Assembly: GCF_002288635.1 (NCBI RefSeq)
Contig: NZ_NRSW01000001.1
Location: 2,995,852 to 3,059,851, forward strand
DNA length: 64,000 bases
Direction of reading: 5' to 3'
DNA from: Mucilaginibacter sp. MD40
GTDB lineage: Bacteria > Bacteroidota > Bacteroidia > Sphingobacteriales > Sphingobacteriaceae
Numbering within the stretch: the first letter of the stretch is position 1; each line of letters begins with the position of its first letter. Below, piece after piece: positions 26,811 to 36,600 of the stretch. Under the pieces are notes generated by a model. That model did not search any database, was not told where the DNA came from, and saw only the letters and a program-made list of their open reading frames with translations. Position numbers and translations under genes: made by a program.

Positions 26811-27728
26811 ATGAGATATTTTTGTGTATTCATCCTGTTGGTTTGTGTTGGTAGCCGCGCGTTTGCGCAACATTCGGACGAATTAGCCAATCTCAAAAAG
26901 CTGCGCATATACCAGGATAGCCTTATTATACTGGGCAAAAAGTTTGTTAACGACACCAATGATTTGGAGCGTAAAACGGCCAACTACCGCTTTATACGCA
27001 CTTTAGTATCAGCATTAAAAGTTCCACATTCTTATAATTACCCATTCGATTCGCTTAAAACAGTAAGCATTCTCAACTCGCCCGATAGTCGGTTCAGGAT
27101 ATTTACCTGGCATGTGACGAACCAGGATGGCAGTTACCGGTATTTTGGCACCATACAAATGAATACCGGCGATAAATTATTGATGTATCCGCTGGAGGAT
27201 TATACACCATTCTTTAAAAACCCGCGTGATACAGTTACCGATAATCGCCATTGGTATGGTGCGCAGTATTACAAGATCATACGGGTTGCGGCATCCAGGC
27301 CCTATTACACCCTACTGGGCTGGAAAGGCAACAATATCCGTTCAACAAAAAAAGTGATCGAGGTGCTTTCTTTTGATAGAGATGACCATCCTGTACTCGG
27401 CATGCCTGTATTCAGTAATAAGAAAGATGCTAAAAGGGTTATTTTTGAATATACCCGGCAGGCATCTATGTTATTACGGTATGTGCCTGAGCAAAGTCTC
27501 ATTGTTTTTGATCACTTATCACCTCCGGACGATAAAATGAAAGACAGGCCCGAGACTTATGGGCCTGATCTTACTTACGACGGTTACCGTTTACAAAACG
27601 GAAGTTGGTTTTTTGTTGAAAATATGGATATGCGCAATATACCGCAGCAGGCCGACGATGGCTTTGTTGACCCCAAAATACAATCGCGCAGCGACAGAAA
27701 ATTACTTCCTCAACGAAAAAGAAATTAA
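26811..27728 (+). CDS. Exported protein of unknown function
   Basis: A 305-residue protein with a clear signal peptide (RYFCVFILLVCVGSRAFAQ). ATG 26811 is preferred to the TTG one codon earlier. The mature part looks mostly beta-stranded with repeated aromatic-rich motifs (FRIFTWHVTNQDGSYRYFG, YTLLGWKGNN, YDGYRLQNGSWFF). I do not recognise a named family. It stands alone 62 bp after the thiolase, is probably periplasmic, and has no evident partner. Confidence 0.7.
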   Translation: MRYFCVFILLVCVGSRAFAQHSDELANLKKLRIYQDSLIILGKKFVNDTNDLERKTANYRFIRTLVSALKVPHSYNYPFDSLKTVSILNSPDSRFRIFTWHVTNQDGSYRYFGTIQMNTGDKLLMYPLEDYTPFFKNPRDTVTDNRHWYGAQYYKIIRVAASRPYYTLLGWKGNNIRSTKKVIEVLSFDRDDHPVLGMPVFSNKKDAKRVIFEYTRQASMLLRYVPEQSLIVFDHLSPPDDKMKDRPETYGPDLTYDGYRLQNGSWFFVENMDMRNIPQQADDGFVDPKIQSRSDRKLLPQRKRN

Positions 27729-27842
27729 ACCTTTTAAACAATAATATTTCCAAACTATAGTGTAATCAGCTGTAATAATTTCGGTATAAAATTTTGGTTA
27801 AAATATTTTATGCTATTTTAGCCCACTATCATTTAATAAGTA

Positions 27843-29312
27843 ATGCAAGAAACTTCACCTTCCCTAACGTCAGAAAAGCCTAAATCCCGATTTCCTAAAA
27901 GCGTCCCTTATATTATTGGTAACGAAGCTGCAGAACGTTTTAGCTTTTATGGCATGCGCTCGGTACTCACCTTATTTCTGGTAAATCAGTTTTTTAACCC
28001 AACAAATAATCCAGCTTTAACAGACCAGGCTAATGCACATGCCAATAAACTGCACCATTTGTTTGTAATGGTGGCCTATGCCCTGCCCTTTGTAGGCGGC
28101 ATGATAGCCGATTGGTTTACCGGTAAGTATAAGCTTATTTTATACGTATCTATCATTTATTGCATAGGGCACTTAATGCTGGCAACATTTGATGGCGGCC
28201 TTACCGGTTTTGAATTAGGTTTATTGGTAGTAGCCATAGGTGCGGGTGGTATAAAATCCTGCGTATCCGCCAACGTAGGCGACCAGTTTGATGCTACCAA
28301 TCAGGACCTGCTTTCAAAAGTTTACGGATGGTTTTATTTCAGCATAAATGCCGGTTCCATGTTGTCAACCGTTGCTATTCCATGGACATATGAGCACTTC
28401 GGCCCAAAATGGGCTTTCGGTATTCCCGGTATATTGATGGCTTTGGCAACTATTATATTCTTTGCGGGTCGCAAAAAATACGTTAAAGTACCACCGCAGG
28501 GCGTAAACCGCAACAATCTTGTTTTTATCACCTGGTACGCAATTACGCATCAGAGCCAAAGAAAAAATGGCGAATCGTTCCTGGATGTTGCTAAAAATAA
28601 CTTCGACCCTGAACGTGTTGAAGGTATCAAAGCTGTATACAGGGTAATGATGGTATTCTTCTTTGCGCTGGCATTTTGGGCTGTTTGGGATCAGTGCTTA
28701 TCAGAATGGACACTTTACGCCGAAAAAATGGACCGGGTTATTAACCTCGGCTTTACTAAGTTTACGATATATCCCGGCCAGCTATCAACCTTTAACACCG
28801 TATTCCTGCTTATGTTTATCCCATTGTTCAACTATGTGATATATCCATGGTTTGATAAGCATGGCATCAAAACCACCCCTTTACGCCGCTTGGGCACAGG
28901 TTTGGTAATAACCATTTTATCATTTGTGGTTATTGGTGTTATCCATACCAGCATAGATAAAGGCGGTTCACCATCTATATGGTGGCAGGTTTTCGCCTTC
29001 TTACTGCTATCCGCGGCTGAGGTTTTGGTTTCTATCACAGGTTTAGAATATGCTTACACCCATTCGCCAAAATCAATGAAAAGCACCATGACTGGTATCT
29101 GGTTCCTGGTGGTATCATTCGGTAATCTGATCACAGCTGTAGTGAATGGCTTGATCGAAGACGGAGGCTGGTGGGCAAAAAACCTCAAAGGAGCTAATTA
29201 CGAATGGTTCTTTGTGGGCTTTATCGCTATATTCCTCGTTATCTTCCTTATTGTATCGCCGCGGATGAGAGAGCGTAATTATATTACAGATCCGGTGGTT
29301 GACGATAAATAA
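27843..29312 (+). CDS. POT/PTR family proton-coupled peptide transporter
   Basis: A 489-residue major-facilitator transporter for di/tripeptides. The hallmark GNEAAERFSFYGMRSVL holds the ExxER-type proton motif in TM1. GGMIADWFTGKYK follows TM2, and about 12-14 TM helices run to a short cytoplasmic tail. The start at 27843 gives a short hydrophilic N-terminus before TM1. A terminator follows at 29352. Peptide specificity is a family inference. Confidence 0.92.
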   Translation: MQETSPSLTSEKPKSRFPKSVPYIIGNEAAERFSFYGMRSVLTLFLVNQFFNPTNNPALTDQANAHANKLHHLFVMVAYALPFVGGMIADWFTGKYKLILYVSIIYCIGHLMLATFDGGLTGFELGLLVVAIGAGGIKSCVSANVGDQFDATNQDLLSKVYGWFYFSINAGSMLSTVAIPWTYEHFGPKWAFGIPGILMALATIIFFAGRKKYVKVPPQGVNRNNLVFITWYAITHQSQRKNGESFLDVAKNNFDPERVEGIKAVYRVMMVFFFALAFWAVWDQCLSEWTLYAEKMDRVINLGFTKFTIYPGQLSTFNTVFLLMFIPLFNYVIYPWFDKHGIKTTPLRRLGTGLVITILSFVVIGVIHTSIDKGGSPSIWWQVFAFLLLSAAEVLVSITGLEYAYTHSPKSMKSTMTGIWFLVVSFGNLITAVVNGLIEDGGWWAKNLKGANYEWFFVGFIAIFLVIFLIVSPRMRERNYITDPVVDDK

Positions 29313-29351
29313 CAGCTACGTAAATAATTTGTAAACATAATATTACTAACT

Positions 29352-29385
29352 AAAAGCAGGAAATTAGTCGATTTCCTGCTTTTAT
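29352..29385 (+). terminator. Terminator after the POT transporter gene
   Basis: A 13-bp stem (AAAAGCAGGAAAT / ATTTCCTGCTTTT) with a 6-nt loop lies 39 bp after the stop codon. The flanking A and T runs make it bidirectional in form. Confidence 0.8.
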
Positions 29386-29451
29386 GTTTTAAAGCCGTCG
29401 CAAAATCAACTAATTTAGCGCACAATTTATTCATAAAGCAACCTCTGAGCT

Positions 29452-30183
29452 GTGCCCGATAGTATCGTTATAATCCCTACCTATAACGAGAAGGAAAATA
29501 TTGAACGGATGATCCGTAAAGTATTCAGCCTTCCGCATGATTTTCACCTGCTTATAATTGACGATGGATCGCCTGATGGTACAGCGAATATTGTAAAAAG
29601 CTTACAAACTGAATTTTCCGAACGTTTACACATGGAGCAACGTAGCGGGAAACAAGGCTTAGGAACTGCCTATATTCATGGTTTTAAATGGGCTATAAAG
29701 CGCCATTACGATTATATTTTTGAGATGGATGCCGACTTTTCGCACAACCCGGACGATCTGCTGCGCTTGCGCGACGCCTGTATCGAAGGTGCTGACGCGG
29801 CAATCGGTTCAAGGTATATCAAAGGGGTAAACGTAGTGAATTGGCCCATGAGCCGTGTATTGATGAGTTTTTTTGCATCAGTATATGTAAGATTTATTAC
29901 CGGCATCGATATACAAGATGCCACAGCCGGTTTTATGTGTTATAAACGCCGCGTACTGGAAACCCTTAACCTCGACAAGATAAAGTTTGTAGGATATGCT
30001 TTCCAGATAGAAATGAAATACACGGCCATAAAGCATAATTTTAAAGTAGTAGAAATTCCAATAATCTTTACTGATCGTACAGCCGGTGCCTCAAAAATGT
30101 CAAAAGGAATATTTAAAGAGGCTTTCTTCGGCGTTATACAAATGAAGATCAACAGCATTTTCAGGAAGTATCCGGAGGGATGA
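29452..30183 (+). CDS. Polyprenol-phosphate mannosyltransferase (GT2, DPM1-like)
   Basis: A 243-residue cytoplasmic-face GT-A glycosyltransferase that charges polyprenyl phosphate with a sugar from a nucleotide donor. Motifs: IPTYNEKENIERMIR, the donor-binding DDGSPDGTA, the DxD-type EMDADFSHNPDD, GSRYIKGVNVVNWP and the acceptor-side DATAGFMCYKR. Translation begins at GTG 29452. There are no C-terminal TM helices, unlike longer DPM/ArnC proteins. Mannose as donor sugar is the family default, not proven here. Confidence 0.88.
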   Translation: MPDSIVIIPTYNEKENIERMIRKVFSLPHDFHLLIIDDGSPDGTANIVKSLQTEFSERLHMEQRSGKQGLGTAYIHGFKWAIKRHYDYIFEMDADFSHNPDDLLRLRDACIEGADAAIGSRYIKGVNVVNWPMSRVLMSFFASVYVRFITGIDIQDATAGFMCYKRRVLETLNLDKIKFVGYAFQIEMKYTAIKHNFKVVEIPIIFTDRTAGASKMSKGIFKEAFFGVIQMKINSIFRKYPEG

Positions 30184-30365
30184 TTTAAGTCGAAAGTTTA
30201 AAGTCAAAAGTCAAAATTTTATTGGGTAATTAACGTTATGTGTTAATTAGAGATTGATACTAAAATTTATAGTATTTTATATAGCTTTGGTGAAGAGTGG
30301 AGCTAATCACTGATCTCTGATTAGCCGATTTCTAATTAACTAATTATCAATCTCTGCGACAGCAA
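30184..30365. repeat. Degenerate short-repeat region upstream of ruvB
   Basis: Contains AAGTC-type repeats (30187-30213) and several copies, on both strands, of an AGAGATTGATAATTAG-like unit. A perfect 10-bp inverted pair AGAGATTGAT (30249-30258) / ATCAATCTCT (30346-30355) flanks further degenerate copies at 30301-30340. No gene is present. Confidence 0.5.
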
Positions 30366-31388
30366 ATGAACGAGCATCTTGATCCTGACCGCGAACGCCT
30401 CTCTCCTGCCGAACGTGATATTGAAAAGGTATTGCGCCCTGCGGCGTTTGAAGATTTTACCGGTCAGCATAATATATTAGCCAACCTCAGGATATTTGTA
30501 CAGGCAGCACGTTTACGCGGCGAATCGCTTGATCATGTTTTACTGCATGGGCCTCCAGGTCTGGGTAAAACTACCCTGTCCCATATCATCGCCAATGAAA
30601 TGGGCGTGGGCATTAAGATCACATCCGGCCCTGTGCTGGATAAGCCTGGCGATCTGGCCGGCTTGCTTACCAATTTGGAAACGGGTGATATTTTATTTAT
30701 TGATGAAATTCATCGACTAAGCCCCCTGGTTGAAGAATATCTTTATTCGGCCATGGAAGATTTTAAGATAGACATTATGCTGGAGAGCGGCCCTAATGCC
30801 CGTTCAGTACAGATATCGCTTAATCCGTTTACGCTGGTTGGCGCCACTACCCGATCCGGCTTACTTACCGCACCACTGCGTGCAAGGTTTGGTATTAACA
30901 GCCGCTTGGAATATTACGATGCCAAACTACTAACTACCATCGTTTTACGTTCGGCATCTATCCTGCGTACGCCCATAAGCGACGAAGGTGCTTATGAAAT
31001 AGCCCGGCGGAGCCGTGGCACCCCGCGTATCGCTAACGCATTACTACGCCGTACTCGCGATTTTGCGCAGATAAAGGGCAATGGTAAAATTGATACGGAG
31101 ATTGCCAAATATGCACTCAATGCACTCAATGTAGATGAGCATGGGCTGGATGAAATGGACAACAAGATACTTTCTACAATTATTAACAAGTTTAAAGGCG
31201 GCCCTGTAGGTTTAAAAACCATTGCTACTGCTGTTGGCGAAGACGAAGGCACTATTGAAGAGGTATATGAACCATTTCTTATCCAGGAAGGCTTTTTAAT
31301 GCGTACTACCCGTGGCCGCGAGGTTACCGAAAGCGCCTACAGGCATCTTGGTAAAATAAAACCCGGTGGCACATCATCCCTGTTTTAG
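30366..31388 (+). CDS. ruvB: Holliday junction branch-migration helicase RuvB
   Basis: A 340-residue AAA+ ATPase that drives branch migration with RuvA during recombination repair. Walker [10 protein letters not shown] (about 61-69), Walker B with DEIHRL, sensor motif [10 protein letters not shown] and the arginine-finger region APLRARFG are all intact. The C-terminal winged-helix domain ends with [17 protein letters not shown]. Length matches the family. It stands alone; ruvA and ruvC are not in the window. Confidence 0.97.
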   Translation: MNEHLDPDRERLSPAERDIEKVLRPAAFEDFTGQHNILANLRIFVQAARLRGESLDHVLLHGPPGLGKTTLSHIIANEMGVGIKITSGPVLDKPGDLAGLLTNLETGDILFIDEIHRLSPLVEEYLYSAMEDFKIDIMLESGPNARSVQISLNPFTLVGATTRSGLLTAPLRARFGINSRLEYYDAKLLTTIVLRSASILRTPISDEGAYEIARRSRGTPRIANALLRRTRDFAQIKGNGKIDTEIAKYALNALNVDEHGLDEMDNKILSTIINKFKGGPVGLKTIATAVGEDEGTIEEVYEPFLIQEGFLMRTTRGREVTESAYRHLGKIKPGGTSSLF

Positions 31389-31540
31389 ATTCTCCTAAAA
31401 CACACTTGAATAACCGTAAAAAGCCATTGTGTAATATTTACGCAATGCGATATATTTTTTACAATTAAGCATAATTAAGTTGCTTTTTTGATTTTTATTT
31501 AATTATTTGCCTTACCAATAATTAAGTCTACCTCTTTTAA

Positions 31541-32122
31541 ATGATGCTATCTAACGAAAAGGAACTTCTTTTTGAAGTATCTCGTGGCAACGAGCATGCT
31601 TTTAAAGAGCTTTTTAGCGCCTACTACCAGTTGTTAGGTACTCATATCTATCGTATAACGGAAAGCATTGAACTAACGGAAGAAGTTGTACAGGACAGCT
31701 TTTTAAAAATATGGCTCCACAGAGAGGCACTCGCCGGTGTTAACAATTTCAAAGCATATCTTTTAATTATCGCCAAAAACCACGCTTTAAATTGCCTGCG
31801 TAAACTGGCACGCGAACACCAGCAACACAAACCTGTAAGTATTGAGCTTGTAGAAAATGCTTTAGCTGATACCGATAATTCAAATAACGAATATTACAAC
31901 TTGTTGGATATGGCCATTGATCATCTCCCGCCGCAACAGCAAAGAGTATATTTACTTAGCCGCCATAAACGGCTTAAATATGATGAGATCGCCACGCAAA
32001 TGGGGTTATCGCGCGAAACGGTAAAAAAATATTTGCAGGGCGCAACCAACTCTATCACCAGCTTTTTACAGTCAAACATGGATGTTTCCATTGTTATCAT
32101 CCTGTCCTGGATAATTTTTTAA
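31541..32122 (+). CDS. ECF sigma-70 factor (PUL C)
   Basis: A 193-residue extracytoplasmic-function sigma factor. Region 2 spans about 20-88 (FKELFSAYYQLLGTHIYRI, VVQDSFLKIWLHRE) and region 4 about 125-180 (LPPQQQRVYLLSRHKRLKYDEIA, helix-turn-helix LSRETVKKYLQGA). A hydrophobic tail (VSIVIILSWIIF) follows region 4. It opens PUL C, 90 bp before FecR, and should drive the downstream susC when FecR releases it. Confidence 0.93.
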   Translation: MMLSNEKELLFEVSRGNEHAFKELFSAYYQLLGTHIYRITESIELTEEVVQDSFLKIWLHREALAGVNNFKAYLLIIAKNHALNCLRKLAREHQQHKPVSIELVENALADTDNSNNEYYNLLDMAIDHLPPQQQRVYLLSRHKRLKYDEIATQMGLSRETVKKYLQGATNSITSFLQSNMDVSIVIILSWIIF

Positions 32123-32212
32123 AAATTTCAGGAAATCATACCCCCTTTTTTACGCATCCCGGTGTCTTGTTAATTGAGTACCCCCTCTTTTATAACCGAT
32201 AATAAACATTTA

Positions 32213-33406
32213 ATGAGCACTTCAAAATTAAGGTTACAATACCTTTTTCATCGTTATTACCATAAAACTGCTACTGAACAGGAGCGCGATGAATTGTTTG
32301 CCTTAATTAGCGAGGGTGAACATGACCCTGATCTGCAGGTGCTTATTGAGCAAACATGGAATGATCTTCATATTGAACAAAAAGTTTTTAATGAACAGCA
32401 AAAGCATCAAATGCTTTTCCATATACTAACAGCTACTCCTGTAAAACAACGAAAAATTGGCTTAATCAGGTGGATCAGCATTGTTACCGTGGCCGCCATG
32501 TTAACTGTTGTTGCGGTAACTGTTTGGACAAATAATATCAGGCTAAAGCCATATAAGCACCTTGCTATTCATAAAAAACAACAGGCGCCACAAAACGACG
32601 CGCTTCCGGGCAGTAATAAAGCCATACTTAAACTGGCTGATGGAAACACCATTACATTGGATGATGCAAACGTAGGAACGTTAGCAACAGAAGGCAAAAC
32701 ACTGATAAAAAAGACGGCAGATGGACAAGTTATCTATAATACCGCTGCTCTTACATCATCAACAGATACGTCACCAGTGTTAAATACCATATCTACCCCA
32801 AAAGGCGGTCAGTACCAGGTTGCCCTGCCTGATGGCACGCACGTGTGGCTAAACTCAGCTTCTTCATTAACCTTTCCAACTCGTTTTACAGGCCATATAA
32901 GGCAGGTTTCTATTACCGGCGAAGCTTATTTCGAGGTAGCCAAAATGCCGGATATGCCATTCAAAGTAAAAGCGCCGCGTGCAGAGATTCAAGTTTTGGG
33001 CACTCATTTTAATGTGATGGCTTATGATGATGAACAGGTAATGAAGACCACCCTTTTGGAAGGTTCGGTAAATATACATAGCGGTGGTTTTAGCGCTAAG
33101 CTCGTACCGGGGCAGCAGGCACAGATCAACTCTGATGGCAAAAACAAAGTGTTGAATAATGTTGATGTGGATGATGAGCTGGCATGGAAAAACGGCCTTT
33201 TCCAGTTCAGGGATGCCAAAATAGACGCTATACTGCGCCAGGCCTCAAGATGGTATAATGTGAATGTGGTTTATAAAGGCCGTGTACCCAACCAGGAATT
33301 TAATGGGCGCATTTCAAAAAATGTTAAAGCATCCGAATTACTTAATATGCTTAAGTATGCAGGGGTAAACGTTGAAATTGAAGGCAATAATATTGTAGTT
33401 AATTAA
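32213..33406 (+). CDS. FecR family anti-sigma factor (PUL C)
   Basis: A 397-residue inner-membrane anti-sigma regulator. ATG 32213 (MSTSKLRL) is preferred to an in-frame TTG at 32174. The N-terminal cytoplasmic helical part reaches about residue 85, followed by one TM helix (IGLIRWISIVTVAAMLTVVA) and a periplasmic FecR domain with LPDGTHVWLNSASSLTFPTRF, GEAYFEVAK and VLGTHFNVMAY. A C-terminal DUF4974-like module (AKIDAILRQASRWYNVNV) follows. It lies between sigma factor and susC as expected for STN-coupled signalling. Confidence 0.92.
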   Translation: MSTSKLRLQYLFHRYYHKTATEQERDELFALISEGEHDPDLQVLIEQTWNDLHIEQKVFNEQQKHQMLFHILTATPVKQRKIGLIRWISIVTVAAMLTVVAVTVWTNNIRLKPYKHLAIHKKQQAPQNDALPGSNKAILKLADGNTITLDDANVGTLATEGKTLIKKTADGQVIYNTAALTSSTDTSPVLNTISTPKGGQYQVALPDGTHVWLNSASSLTFPTRFTGHIRQVSITGEAYFEVAKMPDMPFKVKAPRAEIQVLGTHFNVMAYDDEQVMKTTLLEGSVNIHSGGFSAKLVPGQQAQINSDGKNKVLNNVDVDDELAWKNGLFQFRDAKIDAILRQASRWYNVNVVYKGRVPNQEFNGRISKNVKASELLNMLKYAGVNVEIEGNNIVVN

Positions 33407-33517
33407 CAGAATAAACCAACACTTAATATAAACAAAAACAATTATGATGACAGAAATACCACTAACCAGCTAAACACTTAAGGGAACTTTCAACCGGTAA
33501 GGTTGAGCGTGGTGCAT

Positions 33518-33552
33518 AAAAAAACCGGAAAGTGTTTCGACCCACTTCCCGG
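33518..33552 (-). terminator. Intrinsic terminator antisense to PUL C susC
   Basis: The stem CCGGAAAGTG / CACTTCCCGG (one mismatch, 8-nt loop, 33525-33552) is preceded by seven A residues on the plus strand (33518-33524), giving a U run on the minus strand. No minus-strand gene ends here, so it would close an antisense RNA. Confidence 0.75.
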
Positions 33553-33614
33553 CATAAATGCCTGGGTTCCCACTCCATTGCAATCGACGAATTGAACTTT
33601 ATGTTTAACCCAAA
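33518..33614 (-). ncRNA. Candidate cis-antisense RNA over the PUL C susC leader
   Basis: A predicted transcript of about 97 nt from the box at 33619-33626 to the terminator at 33518-33552, complementary to the susC leader. It contains AACCCAGGCATTTA (minus strand, 33555-33568), shared with the equivalent RNA of PUL B, and a small GGCA/TGCC hairpin just before the terminator. The existence and start of the RNA are inferred from these elements. Confidence 0.45.
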
Positions 33615-33618
33615 CACA

Positions 33619-33626
33619 CAAACTTA
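33619..33626 (-). promoter_or_regulatory. Candidate -7 box (TAAGTTTG) antisense to susC start
   Basis: An exact TAnnTTTG match on the minus strand whose first base pairs with the A of the susC ATG, exactly as in PUL B. No clear TTTG element lies 19-21 nt upstream of it. Confidence 0.45.
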
Positions 33627-36600
33627 TGAATTTTAATTCTAAGGCTATGCCTTTGGCATGGTCTAAACTCTCCAAAGTTTTATTGGTCATGAAACTTACT
33701 GCCATTTTAATAATTGCAGCATTAATGAATGTTAGCGCCAAAACGTTTAGCCAAACGGTTTCCATTCACCAAAAAAATGCCTCTGTTGAAAGGGTACTCC
33801 GTTTAATTGAAAAACAAACCGGGTATCATTTCATGTATAACAAACAAGATGTGGCCGCATCCGGTAACATTAGTGTTAATGTAGAACAGGCTACCGTAAG
33901 CCAGGCGCTCGATCAGGCCTTCAAAGATCAGCCCCTCACCTACAAAATATTTCAGGAAACCATAGTGGTTAAAAGAAAAGATGCTGAAGCCACTAACCAC
34001 GTAAATGCAATTGACGTTACGGGTACCGTTAGTGACGCCAAGGGGCCTATACCCGGCGTAAACGTAAAATTGAAAGGTACAACCATTGGTACCACAACTG
34101 ATGCTACAGGAAAATACCGGTTAAATGTACCGGATGCCAACGGCACGCTGATATTCAGTTTTTTAGGCTATACCACCCAGGAAATAGCGATAGCAAACCG
34201 AACAGTTATCAATGTAACCTTGGCCGAAGAGCAAAAATCACTTAATGAGGTAGTGGTTGTAGGTTATGGTACACAAAGGCGTGTAGATGTGACCGGATCT
34301 GTAGGAAGCGTTAATGCTAAAACCTTGCAGGAGCGCCCTCAAACCAATTTGGAGCAGGAATTAGCAGGCCGTATCGCGGGTGTAAACGTTTCAACCAACT
34401 CGGGCGAACCTGGCGGTAATACTCGTGTACGTATACGTGGTTACAGCTCTATTAACACCAGTACCGATCCTTTGTATGTTGTTGACGGTATCATCTGGAC
34501 AGAAGGTGGTAACGCCATTAACCCTAATGATGTGGCTACGATCGACGTGCTGAAAGACGCTTCATCAACCGCTATCTATGGTACACGTGGTGCCAACGGT
34601 GTTATCCTCATTACTACTAAACGCGGCGCTAAGAACCGCCCGAGTACGGTAAGTTATGATGGTTATGTAAGCATTAGCAACATGGCTAAAAAACTGGATG
34701 TGTTAAATGCTAAAGAATTTTTGGCTATAGAGGACAAAGGTTATGCAAACATACAGAAATACGATCCGCAGGGTTGGGCTAAAGGTAACTATGCCGACAA
34801 AGACCCTAAAAAAATACGTACGGCTTTAATAGGTAAATTGTTTGATGCTAATTTAAACCCGCTGTATGATGTAGACTGGCAGGATGCTACTACCCGCACG
34901 GCCGTAAGTCAAAACCACAATGTATCGGTAACCGGCGGCTCAGAAAACATCAATTATGGTTTATTTTTAAATTATGCCGATGACCAAGGTATAATTCTTA
35001 ACAGCTATTTAAAACGCTACAATGCCCGCTTAACGGTTGATAACCAGGTAAAACCGTGGTTAAAAATTGGGGCTACTTTAAACTACAATGCTCAAGACCA
35101 GCGCTCTGCCAGCTATGGGCAAGGTGGTAACAACATTCCGCGTATGCTGGTGGAGATGATACCAATTATCCCTATCCGTTACCCTGATGGCAGCTACGGT
35201 AAACGTACCGACTACCCTAATATGGAAGGTGGCGACAACCCTGTAGCACAGGCGAATGAGATACAGGAATTGGCACGTATTCGCGTATTTAGCGGAAACG
35301 GGTATGCTAATATCAACCTGTTTAAAGGGCTTGAGTTCCGTTCTGTTTTAGGTGTTACCACTGCGGGTAATTATATTCCGCGCTTTGCAAGCGGCCTTGT
35401 AGGTGGTGCTACTGCCGATCAGAAATACAGCTCTGCTTCTATTGACGAGTACAACCGTACCTTTTGGCAATGGCAAAACTATTTTACTTACAATACCACC
35501 ATTAACAAAATACATACTATTAGCGCGGTGTTAGGTACCGAGCGCCAAAACTTTTCGCAGTTACAGTCATACGGTTCAACCCGTGGCCTTGCCGATAATT
35601 ATTACCAGTATTATAATCTGGGAAGTGGTGCTACACCTGGTCTTCCTTCATCCAACTTCACCGCATGGCAAATGCAATCATATTATGGCAGGTTAAATTA
35701 CACGCTTTCAGATAAATATCTGTTCACAGTAACCGGTCGTGTGGATGGTTCATCACGTTTTGGAGCAAACTCAAAATATGGTTTCTTCCCGTCTGCAGCT
35801 TTTGCCTGGAGAATGTCGCAGGAAGATTTCCTGAAAGATAACAAAACCATTTCAGATCTTAAGTTGCGTTTAAGCTACGGCTTAACAGGTAACTCAGAGA
35901 TCGGACAATATCGTTCGTTAGCTAACATCAATACCACCAATTATGTATTTGGCGGTACGCAAGCCATTGGTACAACACTTACCAGTATTGGTAACCCAAG
36001 CCTGCAATGGGAAAAAACAGCTGAATACAACCTTGGTGTTTCATTTGGTTTGTTCAACAACCGTGTAACTATTGATGCCGATGCCTACCTGAAAAAAACT
36101 CAGGCTTTGTTGCTTAATGCACCTCTGCCAGAAACCAGTGGCTTTACCAGTGTATTTAAAAACATAGGTAAGTTACAGAATAAGGGTATCGAGCTATCGA
36201 TCAATACACAAAACATTAAATCCAACGATTTTACCTGGAACACCACCTTCAATATTTCTTTCCTGAAAAACAAGGTGCTTGCACTGGGCGAATCTAATGA
36301 CGACATCTTCCTCGATCCTGTATTTCTGTCGCAATTTAACCTGATGCGTGTTGGTTTACCTGCCGGTAGTTTCTATGGTTATAAGGTATTAGGTACCTGG
36401 GGAACCAGCGAAGCTGCTAAAGCGGCCTCATACGGTTTGCTTCCCGGCGACCTGAAGATACAGGATACCAATAACGACGGCAAAGTGACCTCTGCGGATA
36501 AGGTAGTGTTAGGAAAATCAATACCTGATGGCTATGGCTCATTGATCAATAATTTCAGCTATAAAAACATTGATCTGGGTATTGATCTGCAGTTTAACTA

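Noticed and set aside
30184..30365. CRISPR-like repeat array upstream of ruvB
   Set aside because: The repeats are short, degenerate, in both orientations and without regular spacers, and no cas genes are present.
33480..33625. Riboswitch-like series of hairpins in the PUL C susC leader
   Set aside because: I could not match it to a known riboswitch. The main hairpin is better explained as a terminator on the opposite strand, as the same arrangement recurs in PUL B.
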